Source of the DNA: Marsupella aquatica
Taxonomy: Eukaryota > Marchantiophyta
Direction: 5' to 3'
Length of the DNA: 64,000 nucleotides
Assembly (NCBI GenBank): GCA_973895155.1
Contig: OZ316893.1
Location: 24,862,001 to 24,926,000, forward strand
Of this stretch, positions 23,782 to 35,200 are shown one piece after another. Each line of letters opens with the position of its first letter. The first letter of the stretch is position 1. Below the pieces are notes generated by a model. That model was not told the origin of the DNA. It saw nothing but the letters and a program-made list of their open reading frames with translations, and did no database searches. The translations under genes were made by a program, and so were the position numbers.

Positions 23782-25600
23782 GTTCAGTGGACTGCGGTAG
23801 GCAGGCGGCACGGTGATGTAGAACTTATAAGTTTTGTTCTAAAATCTACAGGAGAGTCTTTACGGCCACGTCATAGTGAAGGTGTGCCATTGATTAATTC
23901 CATAAATGGATTGGCTTTACGCACATGGTTTTTTAGAACTTTGGAGCCTTGCTGCAATGCTGTATGTGTTGTCCACCCTCTTGCTTCTTTTGGATAAATT
24001 AACTTTAGAAGTGCAATCGTGTATCTGACATCAATTTAGTCTGGATATCTCCTTGGACTATCAAATCGTTGCTTGTGGAAGGCCCAATGTGATTTTGTAG
24101 CCTAATTAATTGGAAGGGAAATCTGAATCTATCTGTTACCACAAATAGTCTTACATATAGCTTTTTTGTGAATTCGTTGTTTGAGAGTTATAGTAGGTTC
24201 AGATAAGAGTATTGTTTTGGGTGCTGATGACATAGGCTTATCAATTTAGCAACCTTATGGTGGAGAGTGTGATGTTGGTTATTTCAACTCGTTTTCTGAC
24301 GTGATATCTCTGTGATGCACTGTGTGCTGGTGGGATGGCAGACAACAGTGATACCTTTGGGTCTGTTGACTTTAGTCGCGCCAGAAACTCACGTCTGTTG
24401 TCACGTGGTTGTCTTCAGCTGTGGAGCTCGCTGTTCCTTCTGCTCGGTTAAGGCATGCCCTTCACCTATCAGAGCTGGACTGCTTAGTTGGTGAATTTCA
24501 TTTTATTGTACGTTTTTGGCAATTGTTGATGCCAACGTATTCGCATGTTGAGAGAAATTGTATAATGAGTTAGGCAATTGTTAAATTCCGTTAAGGCACG
24601 ATAGATTTGATGACTAGGACTATGGAGCTGTTGTAAGTCCCCTGATTTGGTCTCTGTTGCAAAAACATTATGGCCTTCATCAAGACCAAGATAGGACACA
24701 GATCTGGGGCCTCCTTAAACAACGTGGAAGTTGCTTCTGCTGCATTTTTCTCCATCATGTGCAAGATCGCACTTGTACCGCTGTCGAAGTACGGTCAACT
24801 GGACCCAAACCTCACAACCACAGAAATATAGGTCAGGTTCCTTACTGGTAGCTGTCATTGTGTATCTCATTTCCTGCACCGGCGGACTCTCTGACGATTC
24901 CAAAGACGAGTTTTTCTCATCGATGCAGAAAATAGGACGCTGGTGTATACATCTGGGTATTCTTCCGGTTGGGGCTTCCATGTAGTGGATTAGTGGAAGA
25001 TCTGCATGTAGTTTTCTGTATGGGAGCTGTCTGGTGGAAGAAATTAGAATGGGAAAACTTTATGGTAGGTTTGTTCGTTTCCTTTTGGAATGGAGTGAAG
25101 ACCATCTGGAAGCATACGGCTATGGGTAATGTTGGCCCAAGCGTCAATTTGCAGTGCCTGGAATCTCTGTTTGGGGCCATGGCCTACAACCCCACTAGGC
25201 TGATTGCCGTTGTGTATTACAACCCATAAACCCTAAACCCTCTCGAAACATAGTACAGGACAGAAAAATCTCAGATATTTATCGATAAGAGTTTGGGATA
25301 AGGTCCATGCAATTTGTTCATACTCCTATAGGGGCTTGCACTTGTAAATTTGCGTTTTTCAAACTTGTGCAAAAAAAATGGTAGTGCCTTGCCATAAAGG
25401 TTGGTTGCTCTTCTAGAGTGTACTTATTGCGAGTTCACTCTGTACCAGCTTTGGTGAAAAGTTGTGGGTATGCACTTATAGAGTTTGCCCAAGGCACATA
25501 ACCATTGGACCTCGTCTCAAGCCAGCCAAGATGCCGTCTGCCAAAATAAAGCGTCAAAACTGGATCTCGACAAAATCTGGACAAAAGTGAATTACACCTA
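23782..25600 (+). other. CDC23 3' region and intergenic DNA
   Basis: No gene was recognised. A 53-codon frame starting at 24670 is listed separately. A telomere-like AAACCCTAAACCC motif occurs at 25228-25240. The 3' UTR of CDC23 probably occupies the first part. Confidence 0.4.
24670..24831 (+). CDS. unrecognised small ORF, 53 codons
   Basis: An ATG-initiated frame begins MAFIKTKIGHRSGASL, has a central moderately hydrophobic stretch (VASAAFFSIMCKIALVPL) and ends LTTTEI. It has no family I recognise. Shortly after its stop another frame continues with a hydrophobic segment, SLLVAVIVYLISCTGG, near 24835-24885. The pair could be a frameshifted or spliced small membrane protein, or chance frames in the CDC23 3' region. 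Confidence 0.2.
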   Translation: MAFIKTKIGHRSGASLNNVEVASAAFFSIMCKIALVPLSKYGQLDPNLTTTEI

Positions 25601-26203
25601 GGGTAATGATGCTTGGGTCTGGGTTACTAGCCTGTGTGACCAGAAAGTGAGTAAATGTTACTAGCCTGTGACCAGAAATGATACTGTCAGCAAAAATGCA
25701 GAGTCAAATCTGAATCTGGACAAAAGTGAATTACATATCCTAATGATGGTTGGGTCTTGGTTACTAGCCAAAGTGAATTACATATCCTAATGATGGCTGG
25801 GTTTTGGTTAGTGTCTTGGTTACTAGCCTGTGACCAGAAAGTTTGGTTACTAGCCTTTGACCAGAAAGTGAGGAAATGCTGATGCACTGGGGTTACTAGC
25901 CTCTGACCAGAAAGTGAAAGTGAATGATGCTGTCTGCCAAATTATAGTGTCAAAACTGAATTTGGACAAAGGTGGCCGAAATACAGTGTCAAAACTGACC
26001 AGAAAGTGAGGAAATGCATGGGGTTACTAGCTTGTGACCAGAAAATGAGGAAATGTGGTTACTAGCCTGTGACCAGAAAGTGAGTAAATGCATGGGGTTA
26101 CTAGCTTGTGACCAGAAAATGAGGAAATGTTGACTGGTGGTGGCTGGGAAACTTTTCTGAGCTTTGTGGAAACAGGTCTCAGACTAGAACCCCAGCCCAA
26201 TAT

Positions 26204-26311
26204 GATCTGTATCATAGGGAATATTTGTATGGAAAAAAGATTACCAGGTAGTACGTTGATCTGTATCATAGGGAATATTTGTATGGAAAAAAGATTACCA
26301 GGTAGTACGTT
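26204..26311. repeat. 54-bp exact tandem duplication
   Basis: GATCTGTATCATAGGGAATA starts copies at 26204 and 26258. Both run through AGATTACCAGGTAGTACGTT with almost no difference, indicating a recent event. Confidence 0.9.
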
Positions 26312-26367
26312 TCAGGCATAGGGTTCTGAAAATGGTGGGTTTTGAAAATGGTAGCACCTGTAGAAAA

Positions 26368-26505
26368 GGTTACACACTGGTAATTATGGTATGCTATGTA
26401 CTTGGTTAGGTTGACCAATGGCACATACTTATGATGGGTTACACACTGGTAATTATGGTATGCTATGTACTTGGTTAGGTTGACCAATGGCACATACTTA
26501 TGATG
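26368..26505. repeat. ~69-bp tandem duplication
   Basis: GGTTACACACTGGTAATTAT starts both copies, which run to CACATACTTATGATG without visible differences. Minus-strand translation of this duplication gives a repeated peptide that is not a gene. Confidence 0.9.
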
Positions 26506-26998
26506 ACTGTGACCATGTGATGAATGTGGCTGGCTGTTGTCCCTTTGGCACCATTGGACCTTCCTGCGGACTCTTTGCACCCAATTAGGGCCCGGCTCTC
26601 TGTCCGTACCCCTTGATCCAACGCTGAAGATCACATACCCCGTTTCCAATGTGATCCACCCTTTAGGATCCTTTTGCACCATTAACGAATGACTGATTGT
26701 GGGAGGATCCTGGATTCCAACACATGAGTGTGGAAGGAATAATCATGTTTTTGGTCTTTGAATGAAAGGATCTTCTAAGGAGTACTTCACATGAATGTTG
26801 GGGGCACTTGGTAGGTTTTTTTCACCAAAACAAATTGGAGGACCATTTCACACACTAAATATAGTGTCCCTGTGCTAAAAGCATTTTTTTGGACTCCTTT
26901 TATGGCCCCAAAGCTCTTGTAAAGCTAAGTGCAGCCAGGGGTGCTACATTAATTTGTTAAAATACAGATTGAGTATCCACTCAACCTGAATGTCATTT

Positions 26999-27082
26999 AT
27001 TCTTTGGCTAAAGCCGTTCTAGATGTGACAAGAGAAGATCATTCTTTGGCTAAAGCCTTTCTAGATATGGCAAGAGAAGATC
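26999..27082. repeat. 42-bp tandem duplication
   Basis: ATTCTTTGGCTAAAGCC begins at 26999 and 27041. The two copies differ at a few positions and both end in AAGAGAAGATC. Confidence 0.9.
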
Positions 27083-27516
27083 ATATGAAGGACTTGTGGG
27101 TCCCACTTTACTGCAAATGACTTAAAATAGAAATGGACCAAGGGGCCAGAAGAAGAGACCTCCAACAAAGGTGGTCTAAAAGCTAGGACAAAAGTGCTCC
27201 ACATAAGCAAAAATTGGGTGCACTCCATTCCATGATGGATTGGTAACAGGTTTGGTTGAAAGTGCCCCAAGGTGGTGTAAAGTTAAAGTGCCCCCAAGGT
27301 TTTGTAAAGTGAACAGCAACAGTTTCTATGGAATGGATGACCCTGATCACATCTTGGAGACCAAAAAAAGTGAAAACTGCCCCCAAGGAGACCAAAAAAA
27401 GTGGAAACTTCCCCCAACTTCTCCTAAAGCCACCCTAAAAAGAATAAAATAAAACAATCATTTTTCTTGTCCGTTTCTCCTTGGGTACCTTCTTAGCAGG
27501 TTATTTTGAATAAGGT

Positions 27517-27578
27517 AATATATTGGTCAGAGTGCATTGTGGAATATATTGGCCGATAATGATAGTAACCAGAACATT
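27517..27578 (+). mobile_element. foldback hairpin, diverged copy 3
   Basis: AATATATTGGTCAGAGTGCA at the left and AATGATAGTAACCAGAACATT at the right are diverged counterparts of the paired arms at 2232-2283 and 19444-19560. The distal part of the larger element is not obvious here. Confidence 0.55.
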
Positions 27579-27759
27579 AGATTATACATGATGGCATGCA
27601 ATGAGGGTGAATAGAAGATTCAATAATGTAAAATTTTGGAAGTCTAAGCCCGGAAGGACCCGGACGTTTTCCTTGGCAATTCCCGTGGATTGTGAATTCA
27701 CTTTGCATGCTTGCTACCATATAAGCAGGTGCTAGCCATAAAAAAGCTGAAAGTGCACG

Positions 27760-27822
27760 AAAAGAATTTGTCCTTGCTAAGCTAACTAAACCACAGTTCG
27801 AATGTGGGCGTGAGCTCCTTCC
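27760..27822 (+). repeat. ~65-bp tRNA T-arm-like repeat, copy 1
   Basis: The core is CTAAGCTAACTAAACCAC followed by AGTTCGAATGTGGGCG and GAGCTCCTTCC. CCAC and GTGG flank a GTTCGAAT loop as in a tRNA T-arm and Pol III B box. Similar copies lie at 27904-27966 and 31670-31733, all on the + strand. Confidence 0.65.
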
Positions 27823-27903
27823 AATAAACCCTCCCTCCGCTACACCCTCCCTCCCCTCGTCTGCCTCTCCTCTCCCCTCCCGAGCCCATGGTCCTAGTGC
27901 TCA

Positions 27904-27966
27904 AAAATAATTCTTTCTCGATAAGCTAACTAAACCACGGTTGAATGTGGGCGCGAGCTCCTTCAA
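27904..27966 (+). repeat. ~65-bp T-arm-like repeat, copy 2
   Basis: It shares AATTCTTTCTCGATAAGCTA, ACTAAACCACGGTT, GAATGTGGGCGCGAGCTCC. One base of the GGTTCGAAT loop is lost (GGTTGAAT). Confidence 0.65.
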
Positions 27967-28286
27967 ATAATATAGGGGGTCTCAATTAAAGGCTTGCAGG
28001 CCCATAAGGGCTGCCCGGGGCAGGGCCCAAACGGAAGTCTGCCAAATGCGTGCGGACATCCAAAACCATTGTTGTCGCACTTCCGGCCCGGGAGCCAACG
28101 TTGTCTGGTCACCGACCTCCAGTTATTGGATTTAAACCTCCACATGTCAACTACAAATTGGTTAAAGTTGAAACATAATTTCTCCTCCAGGACCAATTCC
28201 TCAATCTAAGGGGTGGTGGTGATGATATCTTTCACAGTGCCCAAGGGAAAAAATGCAGAATCAGGAGACAAGATCCCAAAGGCAAA

Positions 28287-28430
28287 GCCCAGAGAGGCAT
28301 GGTTGAGTGGTAGCTTGTCCGAGTGGAGACCGATAGGTCTTGGGTTCAAATGTTCTGACTGATTGTTCCCTTTCTGTGGGGTTTTCACATATTTCTCCTT
28401 AAAATTTAAAATAATAATAATAATAATAAA
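28287..28430 (+). mobile_element. tRNA-derived SINE, copy 1
   Basis: The 5' part, GCCCAGAGAGGCATGG, leads into an A-box-like TGGTTGAGTGGTAGC (28300-28314). A B-box-like GGTCTTGGGTTCAAAT follows at 28337-28352. A tRNA-unrelated body (CCCTTTCTGTGGGGTTTTCA) then ends in an (AAT)n tail at 28409-28429. A tail fragment, CACATATTTCTCCTTAAAAT, is repeated at 28474. The order matches the reverse complement of 15964-16082. It lies about 260 bp upstream of the methyltransferase start. Confidence 0.75.
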
Positions 28431-28690
28431 AGATACAAAAGGCAAATCTACCCAATGAAAGGGAGTAAAAGATCACATATTTCTCCTTAAAATGTAAAAT
28501 AATAACAGTAATAATCCAAAGGCAAAGCAACCAAGGGGAGGAAAAGTGGGGAAAGGGCCCTAGGACTCTCCATGAGGCTTTGTGAGAAGGACCTTCCTGG
28601 GCATGGTCTCAAATGCACAAGAGTACCAGGATGAAAAAGGAAGTACAGTAGAAGCTTTGAGGTGAGAGGTTCGTCGATGTGTTTGCTTCC

Positions 28691-29755
28691 ATGTCGACTG
28701 AAGAAGCTACTGAACAGCCGCATGGAATCGAGCACGGAGAAGAAGCACCGCCGCGATTGGCGTCCTCTCCTGCTGCAGCGTCCCGTTGGCGTCTGCTGAG
28801 GAGATTCTTGTTGACATCCCCCAGAGGCTCAGCAGCAGTTGACGGTGATGATGCCCAACTCACAGAAATTTCCAGAATGCCTGCTGGGCGATACAATCTT
28901 GTGGAGTTGCATGTTGGGACTCCAGACCTCCATCATGAGGTGACACAGCATGATTCTTCAGAACAATCTGGTTTGGGTTGTTTGGGCACATCAGACGTCG
29001 TAGTGGACTACGTCCTCCCTGTGCCTGACGAGAGAATCAAGGTGACTATCCGGCAACGTCGAGAGGGGTCCTTGAAACTACGTGATGTTGTAGCTTGTGG
29101 GGAGAAGTCCATAGACAGCACAGGCATTGTTTGTTTGTGGCCTGCGGAGGAGGTCCTGACCTACTTTTGTGCCAGGAATTCAGAAATCTTCAGCAACAAA
29201 ACCATCATTGAGCTCGGGTCAGGGTATGGGTTAGGAGGACTTGCCATAGCCGCATGTACAGATGCAGCTGAAGTTGTGATCACCGATGGAAATCCTCAAG
29301 TGGTTGATTACATTAGACACAATATAAATGCAAATGCTCTTGCCTTTGGGAACACCTTCGTGAGAAGTTCAGCTCTGTATTGGAGTCGAGACCAGACTCC
29401 CCTTGCTGGAAAGACTTTTGACCTCGTTGTTGCTGCTGATTGTACATTTTTCAAGGACTTCCATGTGGACTTGGCCTGCACTATCAAATCACTTCTGGGG
29501 ACGTCAAAGAGTAGCCAGGCCATTCTCTTCAATCCAAGACGAGGAAATACCTTGGATCTGTTCGTGCAAGTTGCTGAGAATCATGGCTTGATTGTAGAGA
29601 TGAAGGAACATTATGATGCAGAGGTGTGGGCCATCCATCAACGATTTCTGAAGGGCGATCAGACAGGATGGCCCAACTATGACAGCAATCACTGTTACCC
29701 TACATTGCTTTCGTTGAGAGCCTCTGGAGGAACACAACAGGATTTGACACATTAG
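28691..29755 (+). CDS. CAMKMT: calmodulin-lysine N-methyltransferase
   Basis: SAM-dependent enzyme predicted to trimethylate a calmodulin lysine. It has 354 aa from ATG 28691; an in-frame GTG at 28679 is not a plausible start. The CaM KMT signature runs WPAEEVLTYF (150-159), SAM-binding motif I ELGSGYGLGG (174-183), TDGNPQVVDYI (198-208), ADCTFFKDFH (249-258), the DAEVW block (309-313) and WPNYDSNHCYP (327-337). The first ~60 residues are low-complexity and may be a targeting or lineage-specific extension. The whole family-wide domain is on one exon; plant homologues usually have introns as far as I recall, so a retrocopy is possible. It is preceded by a SINE and followed by a duplication of its own stop-codon region. 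Confidence 0.9.
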   Translation: MSTEEATEQPHGIEHGEEAPPRLASSPAAASRWRLLRRFLLTSPRGSAAVDGDDAQLTEISRMPAGRYNLVELHVGTPDLHHEVTQHDSSEQSGLGCLGTSDVVVDYVLPVPDERIKVTIRQRREGSLKLRDVVACGEKSIDSTGIVCLWPAEEVLTYFCARNSEIFSNKTIIELGSGYGLGGLAIAACTDAAEVVITDGNPQVVDYIRHNINANALAFGNTFVRSSALYWSRDQTPLAGKTFDLVVAADCTFFKDFHVDLACTIKSLLGTSKSSQAILFNPRRGNTLDLFVQVAENHGLIVEMKEHYDAEVWAIHQRFLKGDQTGWPNYDSNHCYPTLLSLRASGGTQQDLTH

Positions 29756-29944
29756 GGGTATACAGGTTGACACCCAATGTACAAGTTCTCTTCATCATAA
29801 TTTTGTTGCCCATTTTGGTCGAGAACATGGTATAACAAGGAGCACAACAGGATATGACACATTAGGGAGGTTTGATACGCAATGTACAAAGTTCTCTTCA
29901 TCATAGTTTTGTTGCCCATTTGGTGGAAAACAGGGTGTAAGAAG
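29727..29944. repeat. 110-bp duplication across the stop codon
   Basis: Copies at 29727-29836 and 29837-29944 share ACACAACAGGAT(T/A)TGACAC, AATGTACAA(A)GTTCTCTTCATCAT and TTTTGTTGCCCATTT. The first contains the last codons and stop of the methyltransferase, so the 3' UTR carries a second copy of the coding end. Confidence 0.85.
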
Positions 29945-31130
29945 ATATAGCATTGTTAGCACACTTTTTCACACTCTCTTTGTAGTCAGCTTGTCCATTA
30001 TTGAAAAGAGTGCTTTGTCCAAATAAAATCCAAACCTATTCGTCAATGCTAAGAAACGAAGTACTACCTTTCACCATCCTACCAGAGCTTGTAGCTCCAA
30101 CAATTACAGATGCCTACCCTTCCAGGGAATCACCAATGTTTGTCAGCAAATAGCACAACTATAGCACTGCCAAATCCTTGCCTGGACAGTCTCCTTTGAA
30201 AGCTTTGACACATTTAAAAAATAAATCCTGCCTGATCTTGCCCAAGCTATTCCCCAATATAAGCAACAGTATGGGAACACATTTCTGTGTTTGGCGCCTC
30301 TTCATCCAGGGTTTGCTCAATCCATCCGGGCTTTGACTTTATAATTCTGAATAAATTTTGAATAGAAAAACCTCCCTGAAGTTAAGATCATGTAATAGTG
30401 TAAAAGACCCTTTTAAAAAAATATTTTTAGTTACATATCCCACCTAGATTAATGGAACAAGGTTGAATCCACTCATCCAAGCAAGGTGTGTAAAAGTTAG
30501 AACATCAACTCTCTTAAAACTATAAAGCAAAAACTCAGGTAACTCCAAGAATGCCCCAAACACAGAGGAAAATAAGAATGGGTACTGGGTATCATTCATT
30601 TATGGAGCCTGACTACATATATTGTGTTTCAGCTAATTTTTTGGACATATTTTCCAAATTCCAGATTTGTTTCTAATAATTTGGAATATTCACAATACTC
30701 TACATTAATTGATTTATTCTGAAATATTGAAAAGTATCACATATATAGTAAGTTCTTTTTACAGGGTGTTCTGTGTGGTAATGCCTACAAAAATGAGCAT
30801 TTCAGATCAAGTTTTGACAGATAATGTTACCCATAATCTCTGGTACCATGGGTTTAATAAACTTAAAGCCTAAGCAATTGTTTTTTTAGTACTGTAGGAG
30901 AGGAGAGTCTTCATAATGAGTTAATCCAAATCTTAACCAAGCATTGGGATCTTCAGTTTGTTGTTCCTTTTTGGTTGGAGGACTAGGGGCTTGTTGGACC
31001 TCTTTGGTTTTCTTGGGGACTTTTATCCTTCTTTTCCTTCCCTTATTGGATTGCTTTGCCTTTGCAACCCTCTTTCCCCGTTTGACATTTTTATCATTTT
31101 GCACTGTGACATATATTTTTCTCCGATAGA
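29945..31130. other. intergenic, AT-rich with a dispersed repeat
   Basis: No gene is supported. At about 30985-31080 the reverse complement carries GCAAAGCAA, CCCAAT or AAGGGAAGGAAAAG and a CCCCAAGAAAAC stretch, matching 40490-40560 and 28435-28560. Short frames here read that repeat. Confidence 0.45.
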
Positions 31131-31132
31131 GT

Positions 31133-31371
31133 GTCTCAAAGCTGGAAATTTAATGGACCTTAATTCACTAGTTATGGGTTATGGACACAAAAGTTGCAAC
31201 TACCAAATTCATAATCCATAACTTTTTGGCCATAAGCATTGGTCATATGGCATTACCATTTGTCACTCAAGGGCAGGTGAAAGAAAAAAACAAAAGAAAA
31301 AAAACATTTCACACAACCTTCTGAAAAAAGTTATGACTATGCCATCATCCCTAATTTCTAAGCTTTGAGCA
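31133..31371. mobile_element. ~240-bp TIR-bounded element
   Basis: GTCTCAAAGCTGGAAATTTA at the left end pairs with the reverse complement of CTAATTTCTAAGCTTTGAGC at the right end. The interior also holds inverted GGCCATAA and TTATGACTATGCC-type words. A one-ended relative lies at about 17572. There is no coding capacity. Confidence 0.5.
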
Positions 31372-31669
31372 TCCTTAAAGCATCATTGTCCATGACAAAA
31401 CCTGGATCCACCACGTTTCATCTTCTTTAGGTCATGTTATGAAATTGTGGAGCAAAGTTTCACCCTGGAGGAGAAGAATATGAAAAAGTGAAAAGTCTTG
31501 AACACTTCTCTTTTTATACCACCAGTAGTGTTTTAATATTGAGAGACTAATGTGAAAAGGGAGAATATCGTACACTTCTCTTATTTTTTTATATGGACTG
31601 GTGGTTTCATAATGATAGTTTAATAATGAGCTCAAACAGAGAAATCACGAAAAGCCATTAAGGTGCTCC

Positions 31670-31733
31670 AAAAGAATTCGTTTCTCGCTAAGCCAAACTA
31701 AACCACGGTTCGAATGTCGGCGCGGGCACCTTC
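31670..31733 (+). repeat. ~65-bp T-arm-like repeat, copy 3
   Basis: AAAGAATTCGTTTCTCGCTA followed by AAACCACGGTTCGAATGT matches copies 1 and 2. It lies directly upstream of the presumed transcribed leader of the APS reductase gene. Confidence 0.6.
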
Positions 31734-31799
31734 CAGTGCACCTGCGTTCTTCTGCGGTCTCTTGTGGGAATATTTCATTCCTGTCGGGATCGTTGTTTG

Positions 31800-32222
31800 G
31801 GAGTGAGGGAGTGAGAGCTGCGATAGTCTGAGACTCTGAGGAGTGAGGACCGCCATCTCCTGCGAATCCTCAAGCTTCCTCGGAGGCAGGTCGGCTCTGC
31901 TGCTGCTGCTGCTGCTGCTCAGCCATCCTATCCACTCGAGGGTCCCGACGAAACATTCTCTCCAGCTCTACTTTGGTCGTGGGAGCCATTTGCATGCATT
32001 GGCTGTCTGCGAAAGGGGCTGCAGAAACTGTCGAGGGCCACAAATCTTCTCTCTTTCTCTCTCTGAGAGGTAGAAGTTTGATTTGAGGTCGGGCGATTCG
32101 TTGCGGAGCAGGACGGCCGGTGCTTTCTGTTGTTATTGCCATATCTATTTGGTTGTTATTGCTTCGGAGTTGTCGAGTGGCGTTTGCTGTGGGATTCAGC
32201 AGATCAATCAATCGATCACACC
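31800..32222 (+). promoter_or_regulatory. presumed 5' leader of APS reductase
   Basis: GC-richer sequence with a (CTG)7 microsatellite at about 31898-31918 and a CTCTCTTTCTCTCTCTGAGAG pyrimidine tract near 32050. The transcription start is not identifiable. Open frames across it on both strands are compositional. Confidence 0.35.
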
Positions 32223-35200
32223 ATGGCAGGAGCGTTGCAGCAGCTCGCCACTCTGCAGTTCGGCGGTGCTCTCGGAGGGTCACGATTCCGGGGCCAACGG
32301 TTGTCTTTCGTTTCCTCAGCAGGTGAGAAGGATTGGCAGCTGGTGCATGCGTTTTGGGGTCTGCTGTTCTGTCCTGTAGAAGGGGAGAACGCGAGTTTTA
32401 GTTTTAGAGAGCTCGATTTGGATTCAGTGAGTTGAGTCATTGTTTGCAGTTGCAAGAGTTCAAGGGTCAGGTTGTCGGCTTCGAGGGACCAAGAAACATG
32501 ACGGTCCGTTTATTAATGAAGAAGATATGTAGTAACCCAGTGATGCTAAGTTGATGGACTCTCCCAAAAGTTTAGAGAGCTATTTGAATCGAAGTAGTAC
32601 TTGTTCTCTGGAGAATTGCCTCTCGTTTATGCATTTGGCGAATTTCCGGACCTGTACTAGGTTCCCTAGAGTATCAGGAAAAGACCTAGAGCTGAATGTC
32701 CGTTTAAGATACAGTACTCCTTAGTGGCTACTTGTAATGTGGAGGTCAGTAATCTATGCTGTACACGCAGCCATATCTTCCTTCTCACGCGCAAGCGTTT
32801 CGGATCTATTTTGTTGGTTGTCGTGAAGATAGTTTGGCTGTTACTATGGTTGTGGCTGATTTTTCCGAATAGAGGTGCTAGGGAGATTGTCTGCCATTGT
32901 TACCGGTCTGCGTTTTTGGTAACTGCGCAATCGTCCTATCTAGCGGAAGGTTCTATGAGTAAGGTGCGGCCAATATCAATTTTAAGGAAAGTAAATTTAG
33001 ACAAAATAGACAGGTAGTAAGAAGAAAAAAGATCAAAATTAATTCAAGAATGAACGCCAGCGTGCTTCAGGCACTTGGTAAGTAAGAAAATTTCAAAAGC
33101 CTCTAGCCATATCGTCACTCTCTGGTTGCTCGAACTCTGCTGGAGAAATCCCACATCTTCTTGGCTTTTTACTTGCCAAAGTAACAAAGTCGCCGTTTGT
33201 GGTTACAGGGCATAAGCAATTGACTTCTACCAAATCGGCAGGCATTGTGAAAGATAATCGTCTTGCACAGAGGAAAGTGCATGCCAGTCTGCATTCCGCG
33301 GAACCAGTTACTAAGCCATCCACAGGTAGAGCTACAATCACTTTGCCAACGTAGTTGTTGTGACCCAAGTGGTATTTTCTGTCAAATTTTGTCCCATAGA
33401 AGATCTGTAGTCGACCAATTTGGAATCTTTTGAGTCAAAGTGGATTCCTCGGCTGGCATTTGAGTTGATGTGCTAGAGGCTGACAGACCTGTTCATTGAT
33501 TTTGGGAAATGAAGTGCAAGAGACGGAGTGGAGTACTCTCTCCACTGAACTCAGCGATGCCTCGCCTTTCGACATTGTTCGACGGGCCCTGCAAACGTTC
33601 GGGAATGACATAGCCATTGCCTTCAGGTAGGATACAATTTACTTGGCTAGCTTTTTTCCTCCATTTCATTCAAGTGATTTTGACCTGCCTTTGTTCGGGA
33701 GCTGAACAGATTCAGACTCGGCGCAGAAAGTAATTTGCAGTAGACTCAAGTTAGTGATCGTGTATTTTAGCGGGACTCTAGACAGGTATAGTTTATAATA
33801 GCCTGCCCCACTGAACACAGCTTCGGGGACGAATGATTCCGTGCTACTCAAATTATGCATTGTACTGAAATTGCGGAAAATCTTTTCGGGGATGAAATTC
33901 ATTTTGACATGGTGCTCTTTGGCGGAAACCTTGCTTGGGATATCTCAGTGGAGCAGAAGATGTTGCACTCATCGAGTATGCCCATCTTACAGGGTTACCA
34001 TTCAGAGTCTTCAGTTTGGAGACTGGAAGGCTAAATACGGAGACTCTCCAGCTCTTTGCTGACGTTGAGAAGCGATACAATTTGCACATTGAATACATGT
34101 TCCCAGATGCCGCTGATGTTGAAGCCTTGGTGAGGGCTAAAGGACTCTTTTCGTTTTATGAGGATGGACATCAGGAATGCTGCGGTGTCCGTAAAGTTAA
34201 GCCACTGAGGCGAGCACTGAAAGGCTTAAGGGCATGGATTACAGGGCAGCGCAAGGATCAGTCACCCGGCACCCGGTCAAATGTGCCCGTTGTCCAGGTT
34301 TGTCTGCTGCCGCACAATTTAAATATGCGGGCTTTCATGTTGAAGGATTTTGTTTTATTTGTTTCTCTAGCCATGTTCTTGCCTTGGCAAATGATACTGG
34401 GATAGGCTTAATCTGTAATCTCAATTGGGGCAGCTTACAAGGCAGTAGTCGAGAATGACTACTTACCTAGTGAATGGACGTATATGAGCCATTCATTGTC
34501 CTTAAATAGATGGTTAATGTCCCGGATATTTGCTACCAACCATGAGGTGATTTAATGTTAAAATTTGCATATGGAGGTAGTATATGTCTAATTCCAAAGA
34601 TCGTCTGGTGAAATGAATGTTAACTTTTTGCTTTCCTTCTGGGACATTTCAGGTGGACCCTGCTTTTGAGGGACTTGATGGAGGACCTGGGAGCCTTGTG
34701 AAATGGAACCCTTTGACAAATGTGACAAGTACTGAAGTGTGGAATTTCCTACGTTCCATGGATGTCCCTGTCAATGCTCTTCATGCAAAGGTTGGTGATT
34801 GGAGAGCTCTTAGTTTGCTTGGCGAGTTCTAGAAATCGGTACATGGTTCATGACAAGAAGTTTTGATAGGCCACCAACAGACTTACCTTACCAAATAGTG
34901 GTGCGTCGTTGTCCTTGATGAAGTTTACTAATGACGGCGATGTGTATAATAGGGATATGTATCGATTGGGTGTGAGCCCTGCACAAAAACTGTGTTACCT
35001 GGCCAGCATGAGCGTGAGGGCCGTTGGTGGTGGGAAGATGCAACTGCTAAGGAGTGTGGCCTCCACAAGGTGGGCCTTCGCATCTGAATGGTTTCTGGGT
35101 CAAATCTTCTCCGTCAAAGTTGGTTTCCATCCTTGTGCCTTTACTGGAACTATGGAAGTCATCGAATTGGTTTAAATGTTTTAGAGAGAAGAATGAACCC

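Larger units (their letters stand above)
25601..26505. mobile_element. TIR element copy C, internally amplified
   Basis: The left end GGGTAATGATGCTTGGGTCTG matches the TIR of copy A. Inside, GTTACTAGCCTGTGACCAGA is iterated about ten times between 25620 and 26125. The AGACTAGAACCCCAGCCCAA and GAAAATGGTAGCACCT blocks then match the reverse complement of copy A's interior. Two further tandem duplications follow, one of 54 bp (26204-26311) and one of about 69 bp (26368-26505). Confidence 0.7.

Noticed and set aside
25228-25240. Interstitial telomere
   Set aside because: Only about one and a half AAACCCT units; more likely a telo-box-like word or chance.
28287-28352. Functional tRNA gene
   Set aside because: A- and B-box-like words exist, but the acceptor and anticodon stems do not pair and the segment is part of a repeated SINE.
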